Shown here: positions 1 to 11,504 of the stretch, piece by piece
Numbering within the stretch: position 1 is the stretch's first letter
Layout: each line of letters starts with the position of its first letter
Origin: Azorinus chamasolen
Lineage: Eukaryota; Mollusca; Bivalvia; Cardiida; Solecurtidae
Direction: 5' to 3'
DNA: 64,000 nt
NCBI GenBank assembly: GCA_963576725.1
Contig: OY755239.1
Location: forward strand, 60,233,453 to 60,297,452
Notes under the pieces: model-generated
Seen by the model: only the letters and a program-made list of their open reading frames with translations
What the model was told of the DNA's origin: nothing
Databases searched by the model: none
Position numbers and translations under genes: made by a program

Positions 1-1762
1 GTGCAAAGTGTATTGTTGACCGACTCGGTCCTAATGATCTGGTATGCACCGCCGAATGACACAGAGCAGGAAAGTTGCGGGTCCAGCAAGTCGACTTTGG
101 AGCCAGTCTATATACCGCGGAATGTAGGCTCTCGTACATGTTTGTATTAAATAGTTTGCTCATACTTTTTAGGCCGCACTGATCAAATGTTTTGTCTATT
201 TCCTTTTGAACCAAGCATAAATCTCTCATTTAGTTCCAAGTGTACCCCATATGGTAGATGACTTGTACTGTATGTAGCTAGGTGGCTTTTGCAAACGTAG
301 GACATTTCTCGACAAAGCCTGTGATGACCCGAAGGGCATTTTGTTATGTTGTGGGTAGCCGCCGAGCCGGCTCGTATGAAAGAGTCGTCAGTTCTTTTTA
401 AAGAGCGTGCTTTTTTAAACTCCAATCTAATTCGGGACCTTATGCAGCTGGCCAGTTTCTGTCGGTACTGTTGTTTGTCATATGCTTTCGGTATGCTGCA
501 TAGTTGAAGGGCTCTGACATGTTTCTCGAGTGTTCGGCCTTTGTGTATAAAACAATTTTAGTGCGCTATGTTTAAATGTGTGTCGTTTTTGTAATCCCGA
601 AGGGCTTTCGCAAGCTGTGTACTGGCATCCGTGGTGACCGAGCGAAGAGTAACAATGCCTTTTCTTCGTACATCGTTCAATGTTTTATGAAGTAGTGAGC
701 GCTCACTTGAAGCAATCGACTTGTCAGAGCTATAGGTTTTCCTGCAATTTGGTTGGGTATGGTCACAGCCCCTTATTTTGCAATGTTTATTAGCAATACC
801 AGCTGCAATGGGAAGCTTCATTGTAGTAGCATGCTCAATCAATGCAGCAAAGCTCTGTTCTGCCTTTTCACTGCCTCCCTGTGGCCGACTTGAGTATGAT
901 ACGTCATACTGCGCATCAATTCATGCTTCTGTCGGAATGAGTGACGTCACATGCTGTACATATGCTTGGTTTTTTTTTCCATTTGCCTCTCATTCAGCTC
1001 AGTCATTTTATCACATAATGAGTTGATTTTTTTCTGCATTGCACGTTTGCTTGGAGCTTTAATGTTTAAGCATGTCAAGACTGTTGTGATATCTGTCAGG
1101 CCTACTTTTGTCTTGACTGCAGGTATTACCGCCATTTCATTCAGTGCGCCAGCTGGTGGACCTTTAGCCTTTTTCATTGTATCCGACATCTGCACAGGCT
1201 GTAGGCTGAGTCGGCATGTGCTACATTTCACCGCAAAAGATACACAGAGACCTATCCGGTCAACGACATCAACACGTACCCTAGGGTTTTCGCATGTGAA
1301 TCCGTGTACACGTTTGACAAGCTCAGCCACTTTTCCCATATTCACAATAACATTCTCGTCCAATTCCAAATGTTGAATGCCCGGGCATTCATCGACAATG
1401 GTCTTTGGCCGTAGAGTGTATGGAAGATTGGTGGAAGAAGAAATTTCTTCTAAATCTTTTGCCTCCTGCCTTGTTAGTCGGGTCTTTATGGAGGATTTGC
1501 TTCCAGATGTGGAAGGAATCTGTTGGTTAGTGATATCTGGCCCCGCTTCACCAGTCGCGACTGAGGACCGACCCTTCTTGAACTGGGTAGCTCTCTTTTT
1601 GAGAGATTTGTTGCAGCTAATCCTGTTTTTTTTCAACTTTTGTATCCATGTTAGCACTAGTAATTTCTGTCTGTTTGTGAAAATATCCTCTTGGTTAGAG
1701 TAAGTCCACACAGAAAGTGAGATATTGTGCATGTTTTTCAGGATTTCAGATAAAATGACCAA
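1..1762 (-). pseudogene. Mutator-like (MULE) transposase pseudogene, runs off the left edge
   Basis: Read on the minus strand, a 271-codon frame (1762 to 947) is followed, in shifted frames, by 94 codons (842 to 558), 80 codons (425 to 183) and a last frame to base 1. The pieces keep one order and resemble animal proteins with the Mutator-like transposase domain: a low-complexity N-terminus (TSGSKSS), the segment VKTKVGLTDITTVL with PSKRAMQKKINSLCDKM, then a zinc-like HC..C..H..C cluster, then HHRLCREMSYVCKSHL, then KSTCWTRNFPALCHSAVH near base 60. Transposases of this kind catalyse cut-and-paste movement. Frame breaks near 950, 550 and 205 say the copy is dead. The 3' end lies outside the window. 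Family assignment is from memory of conserved blocks, not a search. Confidence 0.72.
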
Positions 1763-3116
1763 TTAGCCAGATATGTATGTGTCTTTTATCAGCTGTAATA
1801 TCAGGTTACAAGTTGCAAGTTAAATAGCCAAAGTGGGAGGCTGGGATAGGTGATTGAAAGTGTTTGAGAAGGAAACTTTGTCAAGATAATTTGAATTACC
1901 TCCCTTCCATTGGATATATGTATAACAGTATGAATAGTAATGTGACTATTACATCCTTAAGGGGTTAGTTTTATTTGTACTTACTTATTTAATGTTCTGC
2001 TAGCTAAGAAATGGCTTAATTTTGCTTCTGCAGTTATTTCAGTGAATTTAAAACAGAAAATTTACAAAAATTCACATATAATTTCACGCGGTACAAGCAA
2101 AACTAACACTATTTTCACATGAAAGTGTACCGAAATATGGAAATAATCATGCATTAGAAATTAAATAGTGTAATACAGTATAAATCCAGTGTTTAAAGCA
2201 GGCAGGGAAGTGCCAACAAGTTATGTAAGTGCAGACTTAGTGTTTTTCTCAGTGTGGGCTGTATGCATATTTTTTCACTAAAATGGTGGTAAAAGCTGCT
2301 GTTTTGCATAAGGGTTCAAAACCCATTTTAAAGGCATTTTTAGCCATATAGAGTGCTGCCAATGACCTAAATTAGCCAGATTCATTCTGTAATGTAGAAA
2401 TCCAGTGTTGTCTACTATCATAATTTTTTTTATTTAGTCCTTAAGGAGCCAGGATACAGTAGAGAGGCTAAATTTGCGAATTGGCCATGGTCAAATTCAC
2501 AAATATTATAAAAAGGTAAGCTTTAACTTCAAATTTGAAGATAAGAGTAGATACTGTAGTCTTAAATGAGGTAAAATTGTGAAAATGGACTGTTAGAAAT
2601 CGTGCAATGTAGAGGTCATGACCCCTGCACACTGTATGTCAATGGTGTTAGGTGGGGAAGACAAGGCAGTAGTTTCGCGTAAATATGCTAGCTCTGTACA
2701 CTGAATGTAAAGGCGAGAAAACAGAAGGATTTATCAAAAAAAGTAGCTGGTAACATGGTTATTTTGGGTACTTTCACAGTTTGCATATTATGTATAGTTT
2801 CAGAAAATCATGCCATTTATAGGCTACTGTTACTAATGAGGAAGCTGCTATTTTTTGAGTTAAGGGTAAAATGACTCGAATTGTCACCTGTTTTCGCGGC
2901 CATGCCAAATGTCTATATCTGTTAAATTCTAGGAAATTTTGAAGTGTGCATGTGACTACTTGCTATATTCCTGCATGTCTGGACTACAGTGGGGCAATAA
3001 ACTGGTTTTTATTGTTTCAGGTTGGTTATTGAGACTTATTTTGGACAGAATTGAAGGCGGACGTGTTGTGGGGTTAGACCTTGTTATCCAGTACTGTATA
3101 CTGGAGCCTTAGCAGG
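1763..3116. other. No recognised gene or repeat
   Basis: AT-rich sequence without long frames. I see none of the window's MITE families here, which makes it the longest MITE-free stretch near the left edge. It may hold the 5' flank of the Mutator-like element. Confidence 0.5.
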
Positions 3117-3157
3117 CATTCGGGCTGAAAGTAGACTATAACTAGGTACTTTACTTT
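3117..3157 (-). repeat. SINE tail fragment
   Basis: Matches the 3' end of the tRNA-derived SINE at 10,863-11,181 (shared AGTAGACTATAACTAGGTAC). The tail abuts the TTAA of the next MITE. Confidence 0.6.
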
Positions 3158-3407
3158 TTAACCCTTTCCCTGTTACATATTTATGTCAGACATAATAGTA
3201 TCATGAATATTTAATAGCATACTTTTTATAATGGCATTTTTACACAGAAGCTTTTGGTCTTGGTAGAAACTGTAGAGTCAGATCTATTATAATTTCATAA
3301 GCAAACAGAGCAGACCCTGATCAGACGGCTCCTACAGGAGCCGTCTGATTTGGGTCTATTCTGTTTGAAAATACGGGAAAAGGCGTTTGTATGAGATAAA
3401 GGGTTAA
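3158..3407. mobile_element. TT1 MITE
   Basis: TTAA at both ends with CCCTTTCCC and TAAAGGG termini. The central hairpin (about 3301-3367) has arms GACCCTGATCAGACGG and CCGTCTGATTTGGGTC, i.e. a T facing a T at the fixed asymmetric site. Confidence 0.85.
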
Positions 3408-3546
3408 GCATAACTTTTGAATATTCATATAAGAAATAATGACGTCATAAATATTAAATAAATTCATTTGTTATAATAGCACATGGACACAGGGAATTTT
3501 GTTCATGACAGATACTGTAGAATCATACATGTATCTATATTATACC

Positions 3547-3776
3547 TTAACTCATTCTCTTCTAAGCTATTTTTTGATCTAGCCTCTTTGAATAAATCTA
3601 CCGAAAAGGAGCATTAACTAGAGAAAAGGATTTTTTTTTAGAATTTTGTAGTTTGAAACCATTGTGATAAATAGAGCATTTGCTCCTATAGGAGCAATTC
3701 CTCTATTTATCTCAATGGTTTCACAATGTGAATTTATAGAGAAGTCGAAATGCGTCACTAGGGGGTAAAGTGTTAA
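3547..3776. mobile_element. TT2 MITE
   Basis: TTAA ends and the TT2 palindrome around AAACCATTGTGATAAATAGA, apex GCTCCTATAGGAGC. The right arm has a small change (CAATTCCTC) that spoils a few pairs. Confidence 0.85.
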
Positions 3777-3873
3777 GCAAACAGAGCTGAGCCTGACCAT
3801 ACGGCTCCTACAAGTCGTATAATCTGCATCTGCTCTGTTTGCAAAGGCGTATAAAGGCCTGTTTATGGAGTAA
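3773..3873. mobile_element. TT1 MITE fragment
   Basis: Hairpin and one end of TT1 that begins on the TTAA of the TT2 copy before it. The long arm is missing, and the outer end is GGAGTAAAGGTTC with no TTAA. Confidence 0.65.
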
Positions 3874-3982
3874 AGGTTCATATTGTCTGGGATATGTAGG
3901 ATACTGATATAGAATTATATCCTCACGACAACCACAAAGTGCCTATGGTGTACTTCTATTTTTCGAGGGCATATTAAGCCAT

Positions 3983-4232
3983 TTAACCCTTTCCCTGTTC
4001 TATATTTAGCCCAAATTTCAATACCTACTGAATATTCATTAACAAAATAGTTATAAATGAATATGAAAGGTGGACCATTGTAGACATTTTAGAACGCAAA
4101 GAAACAGATCTTTCAAATTCTATTAGCAAACAGAGCAGACCCTGATCATACCGCTCCCCTAGGAGCCGTCTGATATGGGTCTACTCTGTTTGCAAATGCG
4201 TGAAAACATGTTTATATGAGGGAAAGGGTTAA
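3983..4232. mobile_element. TT1 MITE
   Basis: Complete: TTAA-CCCTTTCCC to GGGAAAGGG-TTAA, with hairpin at about 4127-4195. Confidence 0.88.
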
Positions 4233-4389
4233 AACTAGATTGTGGAATGAACAGAGAGCTTGGTTTCACACACGAACATACCTGTATCTTATTAATTCTG
4301 AGATATATTGAATGTCTAAAGACATTAAAATTACAACAGAATCGGTTGAAAACTGGAACACGAAACACGAAACAAAACATGCATGCTTA

Positions 4390-4475
4390 CTACAGGAACT
4401 GTCTGGCCTGGGTCTCGTCTGTTTGCAAAGGTGCCAGAAGTCTTCGTTATAAGGGAAATGGCTTAACTCGACAGG
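4390..4475. mobile_element. TT1 MITE fragment
   Basis: Right hairpin arm and outer end only (CTGGGTCTCGTCTGTTTGC then GGGAAATGGCTTAA). The hairpin apex and other half are gone. Confidence 0.55.
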
Positions 4476-4938
4476 GACTCTGTTAGAAAGGTTAACATTT
4501 CTCTAATGTAGCATAATATTGTTAGCTTTTGATCTGGATCCACACTGTTTGATACCGTAAATGCAGTTTGGTAGACAAACTGATTATATCTTGAATTTTG
4601 AAAATGTAATGGGTGAAAAGTGGTGTACAATAATTTGCTAAGCAGGCAAAAGTTTAATGTTATTTTCTCCCAACATACGTCATATACAACGTAAAACGCA
4701 AAACAATATGAAAATAATACGGTGTTTGGTAGAAAATATCGAAATATCAGGTACCAATGGAAAACTAACATGTCTCTATAAGTGTCAACACTCGCCATTT
4801 AAAGGATCGTTTCCATGTAATTAAATGTACTTAACCAAACTGGAAATAAAGTTTCAGAAGAGAAAATAGTAAGAAGAATATTGTAATAATTAATCTATAT
4901 TTGATGCGCATATGCCAGACATGTAGAGCAAAATCCTT

Positions 4939-5165
4939 TTAACCCTTTCCATCATATAAACGTGTTTTTACGCATTTGCAAACAGAGTAGACCTCCTATA
5001 GGAGCCGTCTGATCAGGATCCACTCTGTTTGCTAATAGAATTTTATAGATATGTTTCTTTGTTTTCTAAAATGTTCCACCTTCAATATTTTATTATAATT
5101 ATTTTGTCCATAATATTCAATAGGTATTGGAATTTGGAATAAACATAGAACAGGGAAAGGGTTAA
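4939..5165. mobile_element. TT1 MITE with truncated hairpin arm
   Basis: TTAA at both ends. The left arm of the hairpin lost about 18 bases just outside the apex (GAGTAGAC-CTCCTATAGGAGCC), so the palindrome is one-sided. Confidence 0.85.
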
Positions 5166-5198
5166 GGCGACAATTTCATGAATAATCATAGCTATATT

Positions 5199-5333
5199 TT
5201 AACCCATTCCCTGTTCTATGTTAATTCAAATTTCAATACCTACTGAACATTCATGGATAAAATAGTTATGATGAAATATAGAAGTTGGAACATTGTAGCC
5301 ATTTTAGAAAGTAAAAAAACAGAGCAGACCCTA
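5199..5333. mobile_element. TT1 half element
   Basis: TTAACCCATTCCCTG end and the whole long arm of TT1, ending inside the hairpin arm (GAGCAGACCCT). The minisatellite starts directly after it. Confidence 0.75.
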
Positions 5334-5340
5334 TAACACC

Positions 5341-5800
5341 TTTTACAGTAATAAATGCTGCCAGGACTTACAGTAATAAATGACGCCATTACTTAAGTAA
5401 TAAATGCTGCCATTACTTACAAGAAATAAATGATGACTATAATTAGAGTAATAAATTCAACAAGTACTTACAGGAATAAATGCTACCAGTACTTACAGTA
5501 ACAAATGCAACCAGTACTTCGATTGATAAATGCTGCCAGTACTTACAAGAAATAAATGATGCCAGTAGTTAGAATAATAAATGATACCTGTACTTACTGT
5601 AATAAATGCTACCAGTACTGACAGTAATAAAGGCTACTGCTACTAGTACTGACAGTAATAAATGCTACCAGTACTGACAGTAATAAATGCTACTAGTACT
5701 GACAGTAATAAATGCTACTAGTACTGACAGTAATAAATGCTACTAGTACTGACAGTAATAAATGCTTCTAGTACTGACAGTGATAAATGCTACTAGTACT
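5341..5800. repeat. Minisatellite, 25-bp unit
   Basis: About 18 tandem copies of a 25-bp unit close to TAATAAATGCTACTAGTACT-GACAG. Copies on the right are nearly identical and copies on the left have diverged, so the right side expanded last. Confidence 0.9.
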
Positions 5801-6252
5801 TATTATAACACTGCTCATTAGTATTCAAATGGAGCTTTCACTTTGACGAAATTGTGCGGGTGATTTTTTTGATGATGACTACCGCACCTTCAGAATGTTT
5901 GCAATCACGTGATTAGGTGAGAAAAGATACATTCACTTACAAGCTCCGTTTTTAACATGCTTCAACCACGAGATGATGTAGTAACACTGTATAGCGTTAA
6001 TATAAATGAAGCATGCCAAAATGTCACAATGTGTCTAAAAAGCTAACGTTTATTTCACAAAAAAAGTCTTATATATGTATAAAACATCTTTCAATATGAT
6101 TGAAACATGTCTAATTGGGATCCGACATATACTTATACCTTTGGGCATACGCTAATCTCGTTGCTAAAAGCATGTACCGGCATTGGGATAAACCATGACC
6201 TGAAAGCACATATAAGAATAGACAAATATACAAATTACACAGTTACTATATA
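5801..6252. other. Unassigned sequence
   Basis: No MITE, gene or RNA recognised. A 60-codon plus-strand frame beginning at 6107 has no recognisable content and runs into the next MITE. Confidence 0.4.
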
Positions 6253-6442
6253 CAATAAAACATCTCTAAAGCGACAACTTAAGGAATAGAAAGTGTTCCT
6301 TTAAAAGCAGGCGGTTGCTTAATGCAGGACGAGAGTAATGCAGAAAGCTCCTGTATGAGCTTTTCGCATACCTTTCGTCCTGCATTCAGCTACCACATGG
6401 AAGAGTGCCTCGTTAAGCTGGTCGCTTTGGAGAGTTTTACTG
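6253..6442. mobile_element. PG MITE (CTCTAAAGCGAC ends)
   Basis: Ends CAATAAAACATCTCTAAAGC and, inverted, CAGTAAAACTCTCCAAAGCG, with the PG core GGTTGCTTAATGCAGGACGA. It is a PG3/PG4 relative with its own ends. Confidence 0.75.
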
Positions 6443-6468
6443 TGTCACTGGCAAAAGGAAAACCCGTC

Positions 6469-6650
6469 CAGGGCCCATGCTTATAAAGCTTTTAGTCGAG
6501 TCTGAGTTTCGTTCTCAAGCTTTTGATTGGTCATATTTGAGTTCTCAAGCTTTTGATTGGTCGTATTTGAGCCAAAGGCTCAAATCTGACCAATCAAAAA
6601 ATTGAGAACGAACTCAGACTCAACTAAACGTTTTATAAGCATAGACCCTG
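6469..6650. mobile_element. LP long palindrome
   Basis: Arms CATGCTTATAAAGCTTTTAG and CTAAACGTTTTATAAGCAT enclose GAGTCTGAG..CTCAGACTC. The left arm carries a tandem duplicate of about 29 bases containing CTTTTGATTGGTC. Confidence 0.75.
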
Positions 6651-6740
6651 ATCTTAGTTTAGAACCCAGTCATTTGCACGTGCGAGTATACATCAAATAA
6701 ACGATTTCCTGAAATAAGTCAATGGCATCGATGTCTTCAG

Positions 6741-6808
6741 CAAACAGAACAGACCCTGATCAGAGGGCTCCTGACGGAGCCATCTTATCTGGGTCTACAC
6801 TGATTGCC
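6741..6808. mobile_element. Lone TT1 hairpin
   Basis: A TT1 hairpin (CAGACCCTGATCAGAGGGCT and its partner ending TGGGTCTACACTG) without recognisable TT1 ends. Confidence 0.6.
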
Positions 6809-6902
6809 TGTGTCGTTTTTAGGGACACTGGTCAATGATGAGTTAAATTTGAAACAGTTTAGACTCATGTCAACGGTTAGTATTATTTGTAACGGTAGTA
6901 AG

Positions 6903-7067
6903 CAGTAAACCCCTCTAAACTGGAATTCTAGTAGAGAAAAATTTGGATACTTTTAGGCAGGTGGCTGCTTAATGCAGGGGGATAGTCACACTGAAACATG
7001 ACTTTCATCCACCTGTCTCCAAGACCGATATTTATACTTAAACGTACGGTTTAGAGACGTTTTACTG
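6903..7067. mobile_element. PG2 MITE, hairpin collapsed
   Basis: CAGTAAACCCCTCTAAACTG to TTTTACTG with TA on the right. The core hairpin is reduced by deletion after GCAGGGGG. Confidence 0.8.
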
Positions 7068-7283
7068 TACAATCATTTGTTCGACCGAACATTTCTTATT
7101 GCAGCCGAACGGACCGCACTTTCACTAGCATTTACTGCAATACCTTATCCGATGGATATACGGCTGGACACATTTTTAAATTAAAGCATACTGGACTTGG
7201 AATATACGACAAAAATCGATACAAATTACATTCACTGGGAGGTTTAATGAATAAAAGGTTCATAAAATGACTAGATCCAGACA

Positions 7284-7535
7284 CCCTTTCCTTCATATAA
7301 ACGCCTTTTCATGCATTTGCAGAAAAAGTAGACCAAGATCAGATGGCTCCTAAAGGAGCCGTCTGATCAGGGTCTGTTCTGTTTGCTAATGTATTTTGAT
7401 ATACATGTAACTGTTTCTTATGTTTCTAAAATGACTACAATGTTCCACCTTCGATATTTCCTTATAACTATTTTGTCCATGACTATTCAGTAGGTATTGA
7501 AATTTGGAATAAACATAGAACAGGGAAAGGATTAA
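7284..7535. mobile_element. TT1 MITE
   Basis: CCCTTTCC left end (the flanking TTAA has mutated to GACA) and GGGAAAGGA-TTAA right end. The hairpin shows A facing A at the fixed site. Confidence 0.82.
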
Positions 7536-7620
7536 ATCTATCAAAATGCACCCTTTAACAGGAGTAAAATCTCCAGCAGCGGCATCGTTTGTTTCGATGA
7601 GTAAACAATCGCTCGCAAAG

Positions 7621-7683
7621 AAACCTGCCCTAAATACCAACTAATCAACACTATTTAGTGGCCGTTATAGAGAGGTTTTACTG
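7621..7683. mobile_element. PG1 right-end fragment
   Basis: Only the outer right part of PG1 (CACCTGCCC-like stub, then TTAGTGGCCGTTATAGAGAG and ACTG, then TA). Confidence 0.7.
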
Positions 7684-7761
7684 TATTACAACTGCTCACT
7701 TTAAACAGTAATAAAATGCATTCGTCAGGAAAACATTGACATGATCTGGAGTATAATTATA

Positions 7762-8117
7762 CAGTGCTCCCTCTCTACAACGACACCCTCTTGGATACGA
7801 ATATTATATGTGTTGTTCAGAGGGAGTTGTTATAGGGAGGGAAAATCAAACATAATTAGCGTGTTTGCAGATCCCAGGATAAAGTGTATTTCGAGAACTA
7901 AAACCGTTATGCCTCAATCAAACCCTATGTTGTCACCACTCTTTAGAATCGTCACAAAGTGACGATTCTAAAGAGTGGTCACAGCATAGGGTTTGATGGA
8001 GGCATTAAGAAAATACGATGGAAAAAGTTTGTTTCTGGAGCCTTGTTGTTTCGGAAACAGTGACATGCGTTTTTGTAAGATCGTTAAGGAGAGGGCCGTT
8101 GTAGGGAGGGAGCACTG
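7762..8117. mobile_element. PG5 MITE
   Basis: TA-flanked. Left end CAGTGCTCCCTCTCTACAAC, inverted on the right as GTAGGGAGGGAGCACTG. The central palindrome at about 7911-8003 has arms with ATCAAACCCTATG and CACTCTTTAGAATCGTC. 356 bp. Confidence 0.88.
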
Positions 8118-8124
8118 TAGTCTC

Positions 8125-8225
8125 GTTGGATTTGGAATTAGTATCTTCGTTACAAATTTTTGGCAGTGAATCGATCTAGAATAGCAATTCCTGTTGGATT
8201 TGAAATTAGTACCTTTGTTACAAAT
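8125..8225. repeat. Short direct duplication
   Basis: A 33-base segment starting GTTGGATTT occurs at 8125 and again at 8193 with few differences. Confidence 0.6.
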
Positions 8226-8580
8226 GGGAACAAGTCCAACAAAACTCGTTTATAAAGCAATATTTCCACAATATCGGCATAAATAATGAATATGATTGAA
8301 CCAGATCCCCTAAAATGAAATAAACACTATGAGTAATCAATATAAATAACATGAATATGACCCAGAATAACGATTTGAAAGTCAGCTAACGAGAAATTCC
8401 GACATAATATCTCCCTAATATTCGCTCTTTATGGCTATTTAACTTTGGTAACATGTGAAACCTAACAAATCATATGCTCGTGTGCCCAATCAATAATTAT
8501 GAGACACAAAAATAACTGAGATTTTTAAAGGTTTTGCCAGTGACCATTCCATTAAACTACACATTACTGACAGGTGGTAG
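8226..8580. other. Unassigned sequence
   Basis: AT-rich, with no frame, repeat or splice pattern that I can support. Confidence 0.4.
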
Positions 8581-8774
8581 CAGATGTCCATATAAGATGC
8601 GTAGATTTAAACATTTTCAAGAATAGCTCCTTTATTTCTCCACTAAACCCTATACTGTGACCACTCTTTAGAATCGTATCGAAGAGACGATTCTAAAGAG
8701 TGGTCACAGTGTCGGGTTTGATGGAGAAATGACGATTTTAGTATTTGAGTACGCACCTTTATCTGTAGATCTGT
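8581..8774. mobile_element. U1 MITE
   Basis: Left CAGATGTCCATATAAGATGC and inverted right CAGATCTACAGATAAAGGTG are the U1 ends. The palindrome shares CACTCTTTAGAATCGT arms with PG5. Confidence 0.75.
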
Positions 8775-8801
8775 GAGTAAGTTAATGCAGGGCGAAAGTT
8801 A

Positions 8802-9028
8802 TTAACCCTTTCCGCCATAGGCTATATTTAGATCTAAACTCTATGAATAAATCTACCGAAAAGGACCATTAAATAGAGAAAAGGAAACTTTTTTAGAATT
8901 TCGTAGTTTTGAAACCATTGTGATAAATAGAACAGTTGCTCCTCAGGAGCAAATGCTCTATTTATCACAATGGTTTCAGAAAGTGACCTTTTCACGTAGA
9001 AAGGCGTATTTATGGAGGAAAGGGTTAA
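8802..9028. mobile_element. TT2 MITE
   Basis: Complete, TTAA at both ends, with the TT2 palindrome at about 8910-8978. Preceded by a stub of PG core (GTTAATGCAGGGCGAAAGTT). Confidence 0.88.
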
Positions 9029-9159
9029 CAACTCTCATATGGAGGTTGTACTGTAGTATTTACAAGCATTTTATTCACATTCTTCAACGAATGGTATCGA
9101 TTGACGGAAGAAAGAACAAAAAAACGACAAATGAACCAACGCAGTCTCGTTAAACGATA

Positions 9160-9351
9160 CAGTAAAACCTCTGCATAGCGGAATTCTAGTAGAGAAGAAT
9201 TTAGATTCTTTAGGCAGGTGGCTGCTTATTGCAGGTTGAATGTCATGTAGAAAGCTTTCTGTATGACTTTCACCCTGCATTAAGCTGCCACCTATGTTAC
9301 AGACCGACATTAATACTAATTTGGACATCCGGTTTAGATTGAGTTTTACTG
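9160..9351. mobile_element. PG2 MITE
   Basis: TA-CAGTAAAACCTCTGC to TTTTACTG-TA, with AATTCTAGTAGAGAAGAATT next to the left end as in other PG2 copies. Confidence 0.87.
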
Positions 9352-9470
9352 TACAATATTTTGCACAAAACCCTATACAATAGTGCTCTACAACTCTCTG
9401 ATGACCAACTTGATATATATTAACATTAGAAAAACTAGATGTGGTTGTTGAACACTATGCCACCCGACAT

Positions 9471-9800
9471 GACCTTTGACCTTGATGTATGACCTTGACC
9501 TTAATTAGTTACCCCTAAAATTGTTTGTCTCCATAAGTTTCACATGTATGCCAAGTTTGAAGTATGTATGTTGAATGGCGACAAAGTTATCGCCAATCTA
9601 AATTTGACCCGTAATTTGACCTTTGACCTTGCTGTATGACATTGACCTTAATAAGTAACCCCTGAAACTGTTTGCCTCGATAAGTTGCACATGCATGTCA
9701 AGTGTGAAGTATCTATGTGCAATGGCTACAAAATTATCGCCAACGTTAAAGTTGGGGACAAACCAACCAACCAACCAACAGACAGACAGGCAGACAGACA
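9471..9800. repeat. 147-bp tandem pair plus CCAA/CAGA microsatellite
   Basis: Two tandem copies starting GACCTTTGACCTTG (9471 and 9618), each running to AAAGTTATCGCCAA or a close variant. The second is followed by CCAACCAACC and CAGACAGACAGG runs. Confidence 0.75.
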
Positions 9801-10246
9801 AAGCAAAAACAATATAATATGACTGATATATCGTTTTAACGGATCACTGATGGGCAAAACAAAAGGACCGACATACAATTTAATGTACGAAGAAAAGGAA
9901 ATATTTACATATTCACGACCTAGTGTATGACATCCATTTTTGGTTGATGTTTCAATATTGTCCTGTCACATTTAGCAGAACGCATGCGTACAGTAATTCA
10001 AGAACTCTCGTGATGTTCTCAACAGAAAGAATCCCAAATAAAAATTACAAAATCGGGCAACGCAGTTATTATATATTACCCGATGATGTGTTCGGTATGT
10101 TTCACTACAGGTCTGTGTTGGTAAGTTTTGTCTAACCCTAAGTACAACCACAGCATGACCGATACGACCTAAGAATGGATTGGCTGATAGAAATAAGAAT
10201 AGACAAATAAACTGATGTACAGAGAAACAAAGCAAATTAAAGATAT
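9801..10246. other. Unassigned sequence
   Basis: Frames of 70 and 87 codons overlap here on opposite strands. Neither has recognisable content, so I call no gene. Confidence 0.4.
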
Positions 10247-10441
10247 AATGAAACCCCTCTAAACCGGAATTCTAGTAGAGAAGAATTTAAATACCTTTAA
10301 GCGGATGGCTGCTTAATGCAGGGTGAAAGTCATGCAGAAAAAGGAGCTTTCTGCATGACATTCACCCTGCATTAAAGTGCCACCTGTCTCCAAGACCGAT
10401 ATTTATACTACATTTAACGTCCGGTTTAGAGGGGTTAACTG
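10247..10441. mobile_element. PG2 MITE
   Basis: AACCCCTCTAAACCGGAATT left end (first bases mutated) and inverted right end GGTTTAGAGGGGTTAACTG. Core hairpin GCAGGGTGAAAGTCATGCAG is intact. Confidence 0.84.
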
Positions 10442-10830
10442 TGTACCTCGTTCTTTGGAACATAGAATAAAAACAAATCTACATTATTGCACACCACACG
10501 GATCGCAACACTTTATTGTCCTGTTTTATTGACCTGTCAAATGTGAATATTCCTACGTCACTGAAAGAATATATTTAGCTTGAATAAACCTGTGTTTCAA
10601 ACGTTTTTTACGAGATTCACAATAAATGCACAAGTACTCGAATGAGCCAAGTAGGAAAGCTTTTATTAGCGGAAACATTCGATATCAACCGGAGCTATAT
10701 AAAATTATGGCGTGTTCAGCAAGCGTATAATTATTTAAAGTTTGACAGGTTAATAAAACAGGACAATATCTTATTCGCAGTTTGTTTTTTGTTAACATTC
10801 TATCAGGCAACTGTCTGCATAATACCAATA
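10442..10830. other. Unassigned sequence
   Basis: No repeat of the window's families. A 64-codon plus-strand frame starting at 10,642 is unrecognised. Confidence 0.35.
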
Positions 10831-11324
10831 CAGTAAAAACCGCCCCAAACCGGAATTCTAGTAAAAAAGTACCTAGTTATAGTCTACTTTCAGTCCGAAT
10901 GACCGCACCGCCGACTATACATTTACTCACCTGGTCATTGAGTCATTGGCCTATAATATTGAGCACTGCTAACATATGGCGCAATCATGCAGCCGCCGTA
11001 CCGGCGAGTGACCCTCACAGGTACCCATTTTACACTCGTCCCTCACAGGTACCCATTTTAACCCGAGGTGCGGGTGGGAGACACGGAAAAGCGTCTCTGA
11101 AATTTCCGGGAGGGACCGGAGTTTGAACGCCGGACCTCCGGACTGATAGTCAAGCGCGTTACCACTAGACCACCGCACAACAGTAGATAAGCATTTAGAT
11201 ACTTTTAGGCAGGTGGCTCCTAGAGGAGCTTCCTGCATGACTTTCACCCTGCATTAAGCTGCCACCTGTCTCCATGACCGACATCTATACTAAATTGAAC
11301 GTCCGTTTTAGAGGGGTTCTACTG
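10831..11324. mobile_element. PG2 MITE interrupted by a SINE
   Basis: TA-CAGTAAAAACCGCCCC on the left and GAGGGGTTCTACTG-TA on the right. The interior of PG2 resumes after the SINE at AGTAGATAAGCATTTAGATA. Confidence 0.82.
10863..11181 (-). mobile_element. tRNA-derived SINE
   Basis: On the minus strand the head reads GCGGTGGTCTAGTGGTAACG (A box) and GGCGTTCAAACTCCGG (B box), a pol III promoter of tRNA type. The tail ends GGTACTTTTTT. The body contains two copies of CCTCACAGGTACCCATTTTA. AGTA at both edges may be part of the target duplication. It is not a functional tRNA gene: the anticodon stem is imperfect and a body follows. Confidence 0.8.
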
Positions 11325-11504
11325 TATATGTACGTGACAAATATAAGCAGACCTCCATAATGTACCAAAACGTAACTGGCAGGAACAAATCATACACATA
11401 CTGAAAAGCAGACACGCAAATAGACCATCGCCAGTCAATTGTCTTTTGCACGAACATTTGTTATAAACTATTAGCCATGCACTCGCTAATCGCTACCTGA
11501 CTCG

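Noticed and set aside
951..1703. Two plus-strand frames of 141 and 108 codons
   Set aside because: They are the reverse of the Mutator-like transposase frame.
5341..5800. CRISPR array
   Set aside because: The units are tandem without unique spacers, and this is an animal genome. The same holds for the 21-, 32- and 44-bp arrays.
11100..11181. Functional tRNA gene on the minus strand
   Set aside because: A and B boxes are present, but the anticodon stem is imperfect and a SINE body and tail follow.
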